Both the position numbers and the translations under genes were made by a program. A stretch of DNA of 64,000 nt from Phenylobacterium deserti. GTDB taxonomy: Bacteria > Pseudomonadota > Alphaproteobacteria > Caulobacterales > Caulobacteraceae. The notes beneath the pieces were generated by a model. That model was not told where the DNA came from. It saw nothing but the letters and a program-made list of their open reading frames with translations, and did no database searches. Of this stretch, positions 27,744 to 36,194 are shown in pieces; position 1 is the first letter of the stretch, and every line of letters starts with the position of its first letter. Where the stretch lies: NCBI RefSeq assembly GCF_003254705.1, contig NZ_QFYR01000001.1, positions 1,116,001-1,180,000 on the forward strand. The letters run 5' to 3'.

Positions 27744-28511
27744 TTAGCGGCGGTCGCCGAAGAGACGCAGCAGGAAAGTGAACAGGTTGATGAAGTCCAG
27801 GTACAGGCTAAGAGCGCCATAGTTGGTCGCAACGCCCATAGCCGATTGGTTTCCGCCCAATTCATAGTAGGTCATCTTCAGGCGCTGCGTGTCGTAGGCG
27901 ATGAGGCCTGCGAAGATCAGCACGCCGAGGACGCTGACCACGAAGTCGATCATCGGGCTGCGCAGGAACACGTTGACCAGACCAGCGAGCAGAATGCCGA
28001 CCAAGCCGACCAGCAGGAAGCTGCCGAAGCCCGTTAGGTCCTTCTTTGTGGTGTAGCCAAACAGGCTAAGTGCACCGAACGCTGCGGCCGTGATCAGGAA
28101 GGTCTTGAAGATTGAGGCCCCCGTGTAAACCAGGGTGATCGCGCCGAGGCTGGCGCCGATCAGTGCCACGATCGTCCAGTAGTAGATGCCGGAGGTGCGC
28201 GGTGTGGCGTTCCGCATGCCGACTAAGCCAAACAGCATGACCGCCAGCGGACCGAATGCCACGATCCAGCCCAGGGCGGTATAGCCGACCAGCACTTCGG
28301 CACCGCTCACAGGCGACACGGCAGTCCGATAGAGCAGTTGTTGGACAGCTTCGACCTGGCCGGTCAGGTAGGCCAACGCGGCGGACAGCACGAGGCCCAG
28401 GGCCACCTTGTTGTAGACGCCGAGCATGAAGCTGCGAAGTCCCGCGTCCACCGACATGTCGGCGCGATCGGCGGGGATCGTGCGCGCGTAGCCGCGGTTA
28501 AAGTCGCTCAT
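27744..28511 (-). CDS. Bax inhibitor-1/YccA family membrane protein
   Basis: A 255-residue protein with seven membrane spans. Family stretches include FMLGVYNKVALGLVLSAALAY, the GIYYWTIVALIGASLG region and YDTQRLKMTYYELGG near the C-terminus, ending LYLDFINLFTFLLRLFG. BI-1 proteins act as calcium leak channels in some organisms. Start placed at ATG 28511 (MSDFNRGYA); ATG 28520 (MPQMSDF) is nearer to the CAAGGG ribosome site and also possible. A conserved-looking hairpin precedes it. Confidence 0.9.
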   Translation of the reverse strand: MSDFNRGYARTIPADRADMSVDAGLRSFMLGVYNKVALGLVLSAALAYLTGQVEAVQQLLYRTAVSPVSGAEVLVGYTALGWIVAFGPLAVMLFGLVGMRNATPRTSGIYYWTIVALIGASLGAITLVYTGASIFKTFLITAAAFGALSLFGYTTKKDLTGFGSFLLVGLVGILLAGLVNVFLRSPMIDFVVSVLGVLIFAGLIAYDTQRLKMTYYELGGNQSAMGVATNYGALSLYLDFINLFTFLLRLFGDRR

Positions 28512-28551
28512 TTGAGGCATTGCCCTTGAGTTTCGCGTCCCGGGTGGACGC
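28512..28551 (-). promoter_or_regulatory. ybhL-type leader hairpin (candidate)
   Basis: Immediately upstream of the Bax-inhibitor-like gene, minus-strand GCGTCC-ACCCG-GGACGC (28551 down to 28535) forms a tight hairpin followed by GAAACTCAAGGG, which holds the ribosome site. The Rfam ybhL leader is described upstream of this same gene type in alphaproteobacteria; the match is from memory and unverified. Confidence 0.45.
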
Positions 28552-28683
28552 AGCCATAAATATCGTTGCAGCAAATGGCTGAAGCAAGACCTTGGCTCCG
28601 ACAGCGAAGCCAAAATCGAGAGTAGCTGCCCTGCTGTCGCAGGGACTTGGGTTGCAGCCGCGGCGCACTACATCCCCTCGACC

Positions 28684-29328
28684 ATGACGAATTTGAACTT
28701 TTCACGCCGCGCGGTGGTCGCCGCCGCTGCCGGCCTGGCGGTCGCGCCGGGGCTGGGCGGGACGGCGCAGGCCGCTGTCGCGCGCCGGGTCACGATCCTG
28801 GGAGACTCCATCACCGCAGGCTACGGCCTGCCTGCCAGCCAAGCGCTGCCCGCCATCCTGCAGGGCGAGTTGGTGCGCCTGGGCGCCTCGGCCCGTGTCG
28901 TTCCGTACGGCGTGGTGGGCGACACCACCGGCGGGGCGCTGAACCGGGTCGATCGGGCGGCGGCGGACGCCGACGTTTGCGTCGTCGCGCTGGGCGGCAA
29001 CGACCTGCTGCAGGGCGCGGACCCTACCGTCGTGCGGCGCAATCTGGACGCCATTGTCCGGCGTCTTAAGGCCCGCGGCGTGACGGTGGTGCTGGCCGGC
29101 TTGCGAGTGCCGCCCCTGCTGCAGGGCAGCTATGCGGAGGCCTTCAACGGCGCGTTCGCAAGCGTTGCACGAAGCCAGGACGTACTCTTCATTCCGGACA
29201 TGTTGAATGGCGTGGTGCTCAACCCCCTGCTCAACCAGCGTGACGGCGTGCACCCTAACGCCGCCGGCGTGCAGGTGATCGCCCGCCGCCTGGCTCCGGT
29301 CGTGGCGCGCGCTCTCGCCACGGCGTAA
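28684..29328 (+). CDS. SGNH/GDSL arylesterase-lipase (TesA-like), exported
   Basis: A 214-residue hydrolase with a Tat-type signal (FSRRAVVAAAAGLAVAPGL). The SGNH blocks are all present: block I ILGDSITAGYGLP, block III GGND (ALGGNDLLQG) and block V DGVHPNAAG carrying the Asp-His pair. TesA-like enzymes cleave thioesters and aryl esters in the periplasm. It stands alone; the following thpR gene starts 9 bases after its stop and may be cotranscribed. Confidence 0.9.
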   Translation: MTNLNFSRRAVVAAAAGLAVAPGLGGTAQAAVARRVTILGDSITAGYGLPASQALPAILQGELVRLGASARVVPYGVVGDTTGGALNRVDRAAADADVCVVALGGNDLLQGADPTVVRRNLDAIVRRLKARGVTVVLAGLRVPPLLQGSYAEAFNGAFASVARSQDVLFIPDMLNGVVLNPLLNQRDGVHPNAAGVQVIARRLAPVVARALATA

Positions 29329-29337
29329 GACTTGGGC

Positions 29338-29874
29338 ATGATCCGCCTGTTCGCCGCCGTTCCCATCCCGCAGGACATCGGCCTGGCGCTGGTCCGCCGT
29401 CAGACGGGGCTTGACGGCGCGCGCTGGCGCACCCTGGACCAGCTCCACGTGACCCTGCGCTTCTTCGGAGAGGTGAGGGAGGATGTAGCCCGTGACCTCG
29501 ATGGCGAGCTGTCGGCGATCGGCGGCGGCCCGTTCGAACTGGAGCTGCAGGGCGCCGGGGCCTTCGGGGAAGGTGACGAGATCCGGGCGATCTGGGCGGG
29601 GGTGGTCGACAATCCGGCCTTGAAGCACCTGGCCCAGGCTTGCGAAAGCGCCGCCCGGCGCGTGGGCCTGAAGCCTGAAAAGCGGAACTACCGGCCCCAC
29701 GTCACTCTGGCCTACCTGCGGCACGCCGATCCAGCGAAGGTCGCGGCCTGGATACAGGGCAACAACCTGCTGAGGTCGCCGCCGATGGCGGTGGAGAGCT
29801 TCGGCCTTTATTCCAGCGTCCTGGCCAAGGAAGGCGCGCACTACCGGCTGGAAGCCGAGTACCCCCTCCGCTGA
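29338..29874 (+). CDS. thpR: RNA 2',3'-cyclic phosphodiesterase (2H family)
   Basis: A 178-residue 2H phosphoesterase. The two HxT motifs are LHVTLRFFGEV (about residue 39) and PHVTLAYLRH (about 120). The N-terminus MIRLFAAVPIP is typical. It opens 2',3'-cyclic phosphates on RNA ends; the in vivo substrate is not known. Start at ATG 29338; a TTG two codons earlier is unlikely. Confidence 0.9.
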   Translation: MIRLFAAVPIPQDIGLALVRRQTGLDGARWRTLDQLHVTLRFFGEVREDVARDLDGELSAIGGGPFELELQGAGAFGEGDEIRAIWAGVVDNPALKHLAQACESAARRVGLKPEKRNYRPHVTLAYLRHADPAKVAAWIQGNNLLRSPPMAVESFGLYSSVLAKEGAHYRLEAEYPLR

Positions 29875-29878
29875 GGGA

Positions 29879-30262
29879 TCAGGCCTTGACGGCGTGGTCC
29901 TTCAGAACGCCTAGCGGAACGATCGCCAAGGTCTCCTCGTGCGTGCTTTCCAGCACCAATTTCGGCGCGGCGCCAGCGTCCAGCGCCTCCTTCCAGCGCG
30001 GCGCGCACAGGCACCAGCGGTCCCCCGGCTTCAGACCCGCAAAGCCGATCTCCGGATGCGGCGTCGACAGGTCGTTCCCCACCGAGCGGGAGTAGGCCAG
30101 GAACTCGGCGGTCATCACCGCGCACACCGTGTGCATGCCGTAGTCGTGCGGCCCGGTCTCGCAGCATCCGTTGCGGAAGAAGCCGGTCACCGGATCCATC
30201 GAGCAGGGCTTCAGCTCCCCGCCGAGCACATTGCGGGCGTCCGGGTCGTAGCGTGTGGTCAT
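29879..30262 (-). CDS. DUF2237 family protein
   Basis: A 127-residue protein matching DUF2237: NVLGGELKPCSMDPVTGFFRNGCC, MHTVCAVMTAEFLAYSRSVGNDLSTP, and GDRWCLCAPRW. Several conserved cysteines suggest metal binding or a redox role, but no activity is known. Cytoplasmic. Convergent with thpR, with four bases between the stops. Confidence 0.88.
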   Translation of the reverse strand: MTTRYDPDARNVLGGELKPCSMDPVTGFFRNGCCETGPHDYGMHTVCAVMTAEFLAYSRSVGNDLSTPHPEIGFAGLKPGDRWCLCAPRWKEALDAGAAPKLVLESTHEETLAIVPLGVLKDHAVKA

Positions 30263-30322
30263 GGAGCCATCCTAGCCGCTAAGAGAGGGCGACCGCCACG
30301 TGCGAAGGAGCCCAAGATCACC

Positions 30323-31192
30323 ATGCTCGTCCGCCCCCGGCGCAGCGCGCTCTACCTGCCGGCGACCAACGCTCGAGCGCTGGAAAAGGCCCGCACTCTG
30401 TCCTGTGACGTAGTGGTCCTGGACCTGGAGGACTCGATCGCCCCCGAGGCGAAGGCCGAAGCCAGGCTGGCCGCTTGCGAAGCCGTGCGGGCCGGCGGCT
30501 TTGGCGCTCGCGAACTGGTGGTGCGGATCAACGCCCTGGATACTCCGTGGGGCGCGGCCGATCTGGGCGCGGTGGCGGGCGCCCAGCCGGACGCCCTGCT
30601 GGTCCCGAAGCTGTCCGACCCCGAGGATCTGCCGGCCTATGCCGCCGCGCTCGGCGGCAAGACGCGGCTCTGGGGCATGATCGAGACCTGCAAGGCCGTG
30701 CTCCGGCTCGACGCTCTGGGCGCGGCGGCGGCGGCCAACCGCATGGAAGGCTGGATCCTGGGCCTAAACGACCTCGCAATGGAGATGGGCTGCCGGCCGG
30801 GCGCGGACCGGGCGCCGCTGCAGGCCGCCATGAGCCTGGCGGTGACGGCGGCTCGCGCCCACGGGCTGTTCGTGCTGGATGCGGTCTACAACGACTTCAG
30901 CGACGCCGAAGGGCTAGCCCGCGAGTGCGCACAAGGCGTCGCCTTCGGCTTCGACGGCAAGAGCCTGATCCATCCCGCGCAAATTGCGGCGGCCAACGCT
31001 GCCTTCTCGCCCGATCCTGAAGCCCTGGCCTGGGCTCGCCAGGTGGTGAGGGCGTTCGATGCGCCGGAAAGCGCCGGCCGGGGCGTTATCAAGGTAGATG
31101 GCAAGATGGTGGAGCGCCTTCACCTGGAACAGGCGCAGCGCTTGATCGCTCTCTCAGACGCCATCGCAGTGCGGGAGGGATCGCCGGAATGA
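30323..31192 (+). CDS. HpcH/HpaI aldolase/CitE-like CoA-ester lyase
   Basis: A 289-residue TIM-barrel enzyme of the CitE/malyl-CoA lyase family. The N-terminus RPRRSALYLPATNARALEKA and VVVLDLEDSIAP (metal-site Glu-Asp) are typical; WGMIET carries the second acidic residue and FGFDGKSLIHPAQI closes the barrel. Such enzymes cleave malyl-, citramalyl- or methylmalyl-CoA; which one cannot be told from the sequence. AAGGAG precedes ATG 30323. The stop overlaps the next start (ATGA). A malate dehydrogenase lies 1.2 kb downstream. Confidence 0.87.
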   Translation: MLVRPRRSALYLPATNARALEKARTLSCDVVVLDLEDSIAPEAKAEARLAACEAVRAGGFGARELVVRINALDTPWGAADLGAVAGAQPDALLVPKLSDPEDLPAYAAALGGKTRLWGMIETCKAVLRLDALGAAAAANRMEGWILGLNDLAMEMGCRPGADRAPLQAAMSLAVTAARAHGLFVLDAVYNDFSDAEGLARECAQGVAFGFDGKSLIHPAQIAAANAAFSPDPEALAWARQVVRAFDAPESAGRGVIKVDGKMVERLHLEQAQRLIALSDAIAVREGSPE

Positions 31193-31848
31193 GACGCGCC
31201 ATCGCAATGGGAGCCCTCGTGCTTGGGGTTCTTGGGGCCGCCTCGGCTGGAGCGCAGCAGGCGCCGGTCCAGAGTGATGCGATCGGCGCCATTCTGGACG
31301 CGCCGCCTCGCAGCACCATCGCCCCGGAAGAGCCGGACACCGCGGCCGCACCGCCGGAACCAACCCCAGCGCCGATTGTCGCCGCACCGCCGCAACGACC
31401 GACCGGGCCGCCGCAGGCGACCAGACCCGTCTTTATCGAGGAGACGGGCCGCACGCCGGATCGTCCCCCGACGGTGGAGAGCCTAGCTTACGATTCCCGG
31501 ATCCGCGCCTCTTTCGCCTCGGCCCAGAGCTTCCAGGGCGCCTTGGACGGCGCATGGACGCTTAGCGCGCAAGGCGAGGGCGACCTCTATGCCCTGAAGC
31601 TGGTGGACCGCGGCGACGGCGTGGTGGAAGGCGCCTGGCGCGACCTGCGCCGGAAAGGTGCGTTGAATGGATCCGGCTTTGTGGACTCGGCCGAGCGCAC
31701 CAGCGCGGATGTGGTGCTGCGGTTCACGGACATGGGCGGTGCGCCTGCGACCCTGACGCTGGAGCCCGCAGCCGTGGGCTGGTCCGGCAACCTGGAGACC
31801 GGCGGCGAGCGCCGGCAGGTCAGCCTGCGCCGGGCGCCGACTCCCTAG
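31189..31848 (+). CDS. Exported hypothetical protein with Pro/Ala-rich linker
   Basis: A 219-residue protein with a signal peptide (AMGALVLGVLGAASAGAQ-Q). Residues about 40-90 are Pro/Ala-rich and disordered; the C-terminal 120 residues form a beta-rich domain (GALDGAWTLSAQGEGDLYALKLVD, then ADVVLRFTDMGGAPATLTLE), lipocalin-like in appearance. No family recognised. It overlaps the lyase gene by ATGA, so they are coexpressed, and its stop overlaps the convergent HIT gene by four bases. Confidence 0.65.
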   Translation: MRRAIAMGALVLGVLGAASAGAQQAPVQSDAIGAILDAPPRSTIAPEEPDTAAAPPEPTPAPIVAAPPQRPTGPPQATRPVFIEETGRTPDRPPTVESLAYDSRIRASFASAQSFQGALDGAWTLSAQGEGDLYALKLVDRGDGVVEGAWRDLRRKGALNGSGFVDSAERTSADVVLRFTDMGGAPATLTLEPAAVGWSGNLETGGERRQVSLRRAPTP

Positions 31849-32264
31849 ACGCCTAGCGTCCGGCGCGCCGCGAGGGTGGCCGCCGCAAGCGCTTGCCGGT
31901 CGAACGCCTGCGCAGGGCTGTGGCCCCAAACCGGTCCCGGCCAAGCCGGATCGTCGTCTCGCCGCCCGAGAACATGCACGTGCAGCTGGCGGGTCACGTT
32001 GCCCAACTGCCCGACGTTCAGCTTCTGCACGGGCCGGGCCAGCGCCTCGCCCACCGCTCGCACAGCCTGGCCAGCCAACAGGATCTCATCCAGCAGCCGG
32101 GCGCGGTCGTCTGGCGACAGATCCTCCAGCTCCACCACGCTCGCCAGTCGGGGGATCAGCACGATCCAGGCATAGCGCGCGTCAGCCTGCAGCCGCGCAT
32201 GGCAGAGCGGCAGCTCCCCGAGGCTCTCGGAGGTTGCGACGAAGGCTGGATCGAGCTCGAACAT
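31845..32264 (-). CDS. HIT family protein (histidine triad-like)
   Basis: A 139-residue HIT-domain protein. The triad region reads QLHVHVLGRRDDDPAWPGPVWG: two histidines of HxHxH are present and the third is a Leu position, which is typical of this bacterial subgroup rather than evidence of loss. Start MFELDPAFV at ATG 32264. HIT proteins hydrolyse nucleoside phosphate bonds; the substrate here is unknown. Confidence 0.82.
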   Translation of the reverse strand: MFELDPAFVATSESLGELPLCHARLQADARYAWIVLIPRLASVVELEDLSPDDRARLLDEILLAGQAVRAVGEALARPVQKLNVGQLGNVTRQLHVHVLGRRDDDPAWPGPVWGHSPAQAFDRQALAAATLAARRTLGV

Positions 32265-32365
32265 GACCGGAGGTTGAGCATGCCGCCGACCGGCGCGCCA
32301 GAGGCTGCGACCGACGTCTGTTGGCATTGCAGCATGCACGCTGACGCGGTACGGGACCGGCCGAC

Positions 32366-32391
32366 TGCGGCGGGCCGCCGCATGCCATAAC
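32366..32391 (+). promoter_or_regulatory. Palindrome and -10 element upstream of mdh
   Basis: TGCGGCGG-G-CCGCCGCA (32366-32382) has perfect 8-base arms; CATAAC, a fair -10 hexamer, starts four bases later. The start of mdh is 20 bases on. The palindrome may be an operator overlapping the -35 region; its regulator is unknown. Confidence 0.35.
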
Positions 32392-32411
32392 CGTCCTTTG
32401 GAGCAGTCCTC

Positions 32412-33398
32412 ATGGCTAAGCCGCCCATCCGCGTGGCCGTCACCGGCGCCGCCGGCAACATTGGTTACGCCCTTCTCTTCCGCATCGCCTCCGGGGCCAT
32501 GCTGGGTCCGGACCAGCCGGTGATCCTCCAGCTGCTCGAAATTCCGGTTGAAGGCCCGCAGAAGGCGCTGAAGGGCGTCGCCATGGAGCTGGAAGACTGC
32601 GCCTTCCCGCTATTGCAGGACATGGTCCTGACGGGCGATCCGAACGAGGCGTTCCGCGACGCCAACTGGTGCCTGCTGGTCGGCTCCAAGCCGCGCGGTC
32701 CGGGCATGGAACGCGCCGACCTCCTGAAAGATAACGGCAAGATCTTCATCGCCCAGGGCAAGGCCATCGACGAAGTGGCCGCCGACGACGCCCGCATCGC
32801 GGTCGTCGGCAACCCCTGCAACACCAACTGCATGATCGCCGCCAGCCAGGCCAAGCGCCTGACCGCCGACCGCTTCACCGCCATGGTGCGCCTGGACGAA
32901 AACCGCGGCCGGGCCCAGCTCGCGAAGAAGGCCGGCGTGTCCATCAACGACGTGTCCGAGCTGTTCATCTACGGCAACCACAGCCCGACGATGTTCGCCG
33001 ACTTCACTCACGCCAAGATCGGCGGCAAGTCGGCGGCCGAGGTCATCGGCGACCAAGCCTGGCTCGAGAACGAGTACCTGCCGACGGTCGGCAAGCGCGG
33101 CGCGGCGATCATCGACGCCCGCGGCCAGAGCTCGGCGGCTTCGGCGGCCAACGCCCTGATCGACCACGTGCGAGACCTGGTCACGCCGGGCGCCGTGCAC
33201 TCGGTGGCCGTGAACTCGGAAGGCCGCTACGGCTTCGCCGACGGCGTCTGGGCCGGCATGCCGGTGCGGACCACCACACCGGGCTCCTACGAAGTGGTCA
33301 CCAGCTACGAGATGGACGACTTCGCCAAGTCGAAGATCAAGATCACCAACGACGAGCTCGTCGGTGAGCGCGACACCATCAAGGACATGCTCGCCTAA
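32412..33398 (+). CDS. mdh: Malate dehydrogenase, cytosolic-type (MDH type 2)
   Basis: A 328-residue NAD-dependent malate dehydrogenase. The dinucleotide fold starts [20 protein letters not shown], followed by [29 protein letters not shown] and the catalytic His in [11 protein letters not shown]. These mark the type-2 (cytosolic-like) group seen in actinobacteria, Xanthomonas and Burkholderia. The usual alphaproteobacterial MDH begins with a KIALIGAGMIGG-type motif and is LDH-like, so the type is unexpected. It supplies oxaloacetate for the TCA cycle; sucCDAB-lpd lies 5.5 kb downstream. Confidence 0.93.
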   Translation: MAKPPIRVAVTGAAGNIGYALLFRIASGAMLGPDQPVILQLLEIPVEGPQKALKGVAMELEDCAFPLLQDMVLTGDPNEAFRDANWCLLVGSKPRGPGMERADLLKDNGKIFIAQGKAIDEVAADDARIAVVGNPCNTNCMIAASQAKRLTADRFTAMVRLDENRGRAQLAKKAGVSINDVSELFIYGNHSPTMFADFTHAKIGGKSAAEVIGDQAWLENEYLPTVGKRGAAIIDARGQSSAASAANALIDHVRDLVTPGAVHSVAVNSEGRYGFADGVWAGMPVRTTTPGSYEVVTSYEMDDFAKSKIKITNDELVGERDTIKDMLA

Positions 33399-33422
33399 GG
33401 GCGGACACATCCCGAGACAAAG

Positions 33423-33456
33423 AGGGCCGGCGGCGCGAGCTGCCGGCCCTTTTCTC
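33423..33456 (+). terminator. Rho-independent terminator of mdh
   Basis: AGGGCCGGC (33423-33431) pairs with GCCGGCCCT (33442-33450) around a 10-base loop, followed by TTTCTCT. It starts 24 bases after the mdh stop. Confidence 0.82.
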
Positions 33457-33468
33457 TGCGCGCGCGTC

Positions 33469-34269
33469 TTAGCCGCCCGCCATGTCCTCGAGCTCCTGGA
33501 TGCGCTGTTCGTAGACATTGGACACCGCGCCGCGGCCGTAGCGCGCCGCGTCCTCGCGGATCGCCAGCCAGTCGTCTTGGTCGGCGCGCAGCTCACGCCG
33601 GGGGACGCCCGCCGCGACGGCCCGGTCGAAAGCTCGCGCCAGGCGGCGGTCTGCGGCGGCGAGCTGGTCGTCCGAACAGACCATCCGCTCCGACCGGTTG
33701 CGAGCGTAGCGGCAGTTGAAGCTCGGCCGAACCACGTCCTGCTCAGCGATGCGCGGCGCCGGCGCGGGAATGGGTGCGGGGGCGGGCGTGCTGGTCAGGG
33801 GCGCCTGCGGCTCCAAGGGGCGGATTGTTGGCGGCGGCTGCACAGCTCGAGGCGCCGGTGCTGGCGCCGCGCGGGAGGGCGTGGGCGGAGCGGCGCGCGT
33901 CTGGGGCGGCAGGACCGCGATTGGCCCGGCATCGGGCAGCTGCTCGGGTGCGGCGGCGGGCGGCGGCCCCACTTCCACAGCGAGCTGCTGGTCGCTCATC
34001 AGGGGAAGATCCTCCGCCGTGGGCGCCGGGGCTGCAGCCACGGGAGCTGGCCTGGACGTGGCGGGGGACCCGAGCTCCGGGCGAGCCAGAAGACCGAAGA
34101 CCAACCCGAGGCCGAGAGCGCCCGCGACGCCGCCAAGCAGAAGGGTGCGGGTGGAAGCGCGCCGGCGCCTCGTCGCGGCTCTCGCAGAGCCTCCCGGCGG
34201 CGGAGCGGCGCCCGAAAATCCGTTGTAGGTGGTTCCCGACCAGGGATCTCGGGTCTGGCCCGCAGGCAT
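33469..34269 (-). CDS. Membrane-anchored LprI-like (DUF1311) protein, copy 1
   Basis: A 266-residue protein. A basic N-terminus (ARAATRRRRAS) precedes one membrane span (LLLGGVAGALGLGLVFGLLA, about 45-65), a Pro/Ala-rich spacer of about 110 residues, then a C-terminal domain SFNCRYARNRSERMVCSDDQ...LDRRLA-like segment with two cysteines, typical of LprI/DUF1311 lysozyme-inhibitor-like domains. The domain would sit in the periplasm. Start at ATG 34269. The next gene upstream encodes a paralogue of the same layout. Confidence 0.78.
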   Translation of the reverse strand: MPAGQTRDPWSGTTYNGFSGAAPPPGGSARAATRRRRASTRTLLLGGVAGALGLGLVFGLLARPELGSPATSRPAPVAAAPAPTAEDLPLMSDQQLAVEVGPPPAAAPEQLPDAGPIAVLPPQTRAAPPTPSRAAPAPAPRAVQPPPTIRPLEPQAPLTSTPAPAPIPAPAPRIAEQDVVRPSFNCRYARNRSERMVCSDDQLAAADRRLARAFDRAVAAGVPRRELRADQDDWLAIREDAARYGRGAVSNVYEQRIQELEDMAGG

Positions 34270-34358
34270 AGGCAATCGCCTCTTCGCAACTTCGACATCC
34301 CTCAGGCGCCTAAATCCTCGAGAGACTCTGCAGTTGCAAAGGCTTAGCTCCGCCGCGG

Positions 34359-35531
34359 TCAGAAGTCCTGCTGGCGGGAGCGGCTCATGTCGCGCAGTTC
34401 GGCGATGCGCGCGGCGTAGACGTCACGCACCGCCCAGGGCGCCTCGCGCGCCGCGTTGGCCCGGGCGTTGAGCCACCGTTGCTGCTGTTGTTCGAGCCGC
34501 CAGGCGGGCACGCCAGCGGCCTGCGCCTCACGATAGGCGCGGGCCATCTCCCGGTCCGCAGCGCCGAGCGCCGGCGTCGAGCAGACCAGGGCCGCGCCGG
34601 GATCGGCGGAGGCGCAGCGCGAGGGCTTGGCAGGGGCCTTTTTCACCTGCGCCACCTTCACCGGTTTGTCGGCCTTGGCCGGCGCGGTTTTCGGCAGGGC
34701 GGCCTTCTGCAGTTTGGGGTCCGTCGCCGGCTTCTTGGGCGCGGGCTTGCCGACCTTCTGGGGCGTGGTCGCCTTGGCCGGCCGCTCGGGGGCTTCGCGG
34801 GCCTCCGTCTTCTTCGAGCGGTGCGGAACGGCCTTGCTGACCACCCGGACCAGCTTGGCGATCTTCGGCTTTGCGGCCTCTTCGCTGCGAACGATCTTGG
34901 CTTCGGCCGCCTTGGCCTTCGCCTTCACTACTTTTCCGGCCTTCACCGCTCGGCTCGGAGTGGCTTTGGGCGCTTCGGCCTTGGTCTTCACCAGCGCCTT
35001 GGGCTTCGCCTCAGCAGGCTTTGCCTTCACTTCAGCCTTGGCGTTGGTGACCGGCGACTTCTCCGCTTTCGCGGCCGGCTTGGCGGTTCGAGTTGCGGGC
35101 GTTTCCACCTTCTGGCGGACCGGCGGCAGGACGGGCGGCGCGATCTCCGTGGGCTCGGGCGGCGCCGGCGAGATGGCTTGAACCTTCACCAGCCCTTCTG
35201 GCTCACGGCGAGGCGCGATCAGCGGCGCTTCGGGCGGGTCGACGGCGGCTTCCGCAGCAAGCTCGGGCGCTTCCGAGGCGGCCAGCACCTCCAGCGGCTT
35301 GCCGATCGGAGCAGGTCCGTCGTCGACCACGATCTCCAGGCTGCGCGGCGGGGCGGCGACTTTCGGCTGAACGGCGACGGGCGGGGAGAAGCGCCGCTCG
35401 CTCTGCGACGGGCGGGCCCACAGTCCGAGCCCTACGCCCAGCAGGCAAGCGATCGCCACGCCGCCCACCAGCAGCGGGCGACTGACTCCGGCCGGGGTCT
35501 CGGTTTGCAGGTCGTGCGGATCCAGCGCCAT
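34359..35531 (-). CDS. Membrane-anchored LprI-like protein with Lys/Ala/Pro linker, copy 2
   Basis: A 390-residue paralogue of the preceding gene. One span (PLLVGGVAIACLLGVGLGLW, about 20-39) is followed by an acidic/Pro segment, then about 190 residues rich in Lys, Ala and Pro (AKPAAKAEK, KAKAKAAEAK), histone-H1-like in composition. The C-terminus repeats the LprI-like domain: RCASADPGAALVCSTPALG, REMARAYREAQAAG and WAVRDVYAARIAELRDM. Start at ATG 35531. The basic linker could bind anionic wall polymers. Function unknown. Confidence 0.75.
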   Translation of the reverse strand: MALDPHDLQTETPAGVSRPLLVGGVAIACLLGVGLGLWARPSQSERRFSPPVAVQPKVAAPPRSLEIVVDDGPAPIGKPLEVLAASEAPELAAEAAVDPPEAPLIAPRREPEGLVKVQAISPAPPEPTEIAPPVLPPVRQKVETPATRTAKPAAKAEKSPVTNAKAEVKAKPAEAKPKALVKTKAEAPKATPSRAVKAGKVVKAKAKAAEAKIVRSEEAAKPKIAKLVRVVSKAVPHRSKKTEAREAPERPAKATTPQKVGKPAPKKPATDPKLQKAALPKTAPAKADKPVKVAQVKKAPAKPSRCASADPGAALVCSTPALGAADREMARAYREAQAAGVPAWRLEQQQQRWLNARANAAREAPWAVRDVYAARIAELRDMSRSRQQDF

Positions 35532-35633
35532 GGGCTTCCCTGTGAACTCAAGGGCCCTCGACAAGGCGCGGCTAGGCGCCCAGCCGCGTGAGCGGCTAGG
35601 CTCGGCCCCACCCCGAACTCTCCCAAAGCAAAG

Positions 35634-36194
35634 ATGAAGGCAAAACCGATGCCGACGCCAGCGCCGGTTCTTGAGACAGATCGCCTCATCCTGCGCGCGC
35701 CGCAGGCCGAAGACCTCGACGCCTTCGCGGACTTCGCCGCTGACCCGGAAGCGACGCGCTTCGTCGGCGGCGTGCAGCCGCGTTCCCTCGCTTGGCGGCA
35801 GATGTGCACCCTGGTGGGCGCCTGGTCGGTGACAGGGTTCTCAATGTTCTCGGTGATCGAGAAGTCCACTGGCCGCTGGGTCGGTCGTCTGGGGCCGTGG
35901 AAGCCTGCGGACTGGCCCGCCGCGGAGGTCGGCTACGGCCTGGCGCGCGAGGCCTGGGGAAAGGGCTACGCCACCGAGGGTGTCGCCGCAGCCATCGACT
36001 ACGCCTTTGACCATCTGGGCTGGACCGAGGTGGTCCACGTGATCGATCCCCAGAACACCGCCAGCCAAGCCGTCGCCAAGCGCCTCGGCGCGACCGTGCT
36101 TCGGCGGGCGCATCTGCCGCCGCCCTACGAGGGTCCGCTGATGGATCTTTGGGGTCAGACGCGGGACCAATGGCGCGCGCGGCGCCGCGCCTAG
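35634..36194 (+). CDS. GNAT N-acetyltransferase, RimJ/RimL type
   Basis: A 186-residue acetyltransferase. TDRLILRAPQAEDLDAFADF opens the RimJ/RimL-like fold; the acetyl-CoA loop appears in GYGLAREAWGKGYATEGVAAA, and DPQNTASQAVAKRLGA is the usual C-terminal part. Target unknown. No operon partner on its strand; it is convergent with the LytTR gene, overlapping by four bases. Confidence 0.87.
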   Translation: MKAKPMPTPAPVLETDRLILRAPQAEDLDAFADFAADPEATRFVGGVQPRSLAWRQMCTLVGAWSVTGFSMFSVIEKSTGRWVGRLGPWKPADWPAAEVGYGLAREAWGKGYATEGVAAAIDYAFDHLGWTEVVHVIDPQNTASQAVAKRLGATVLRRAHLPPPYEGPLMDLWGQTRDQWRARRRA

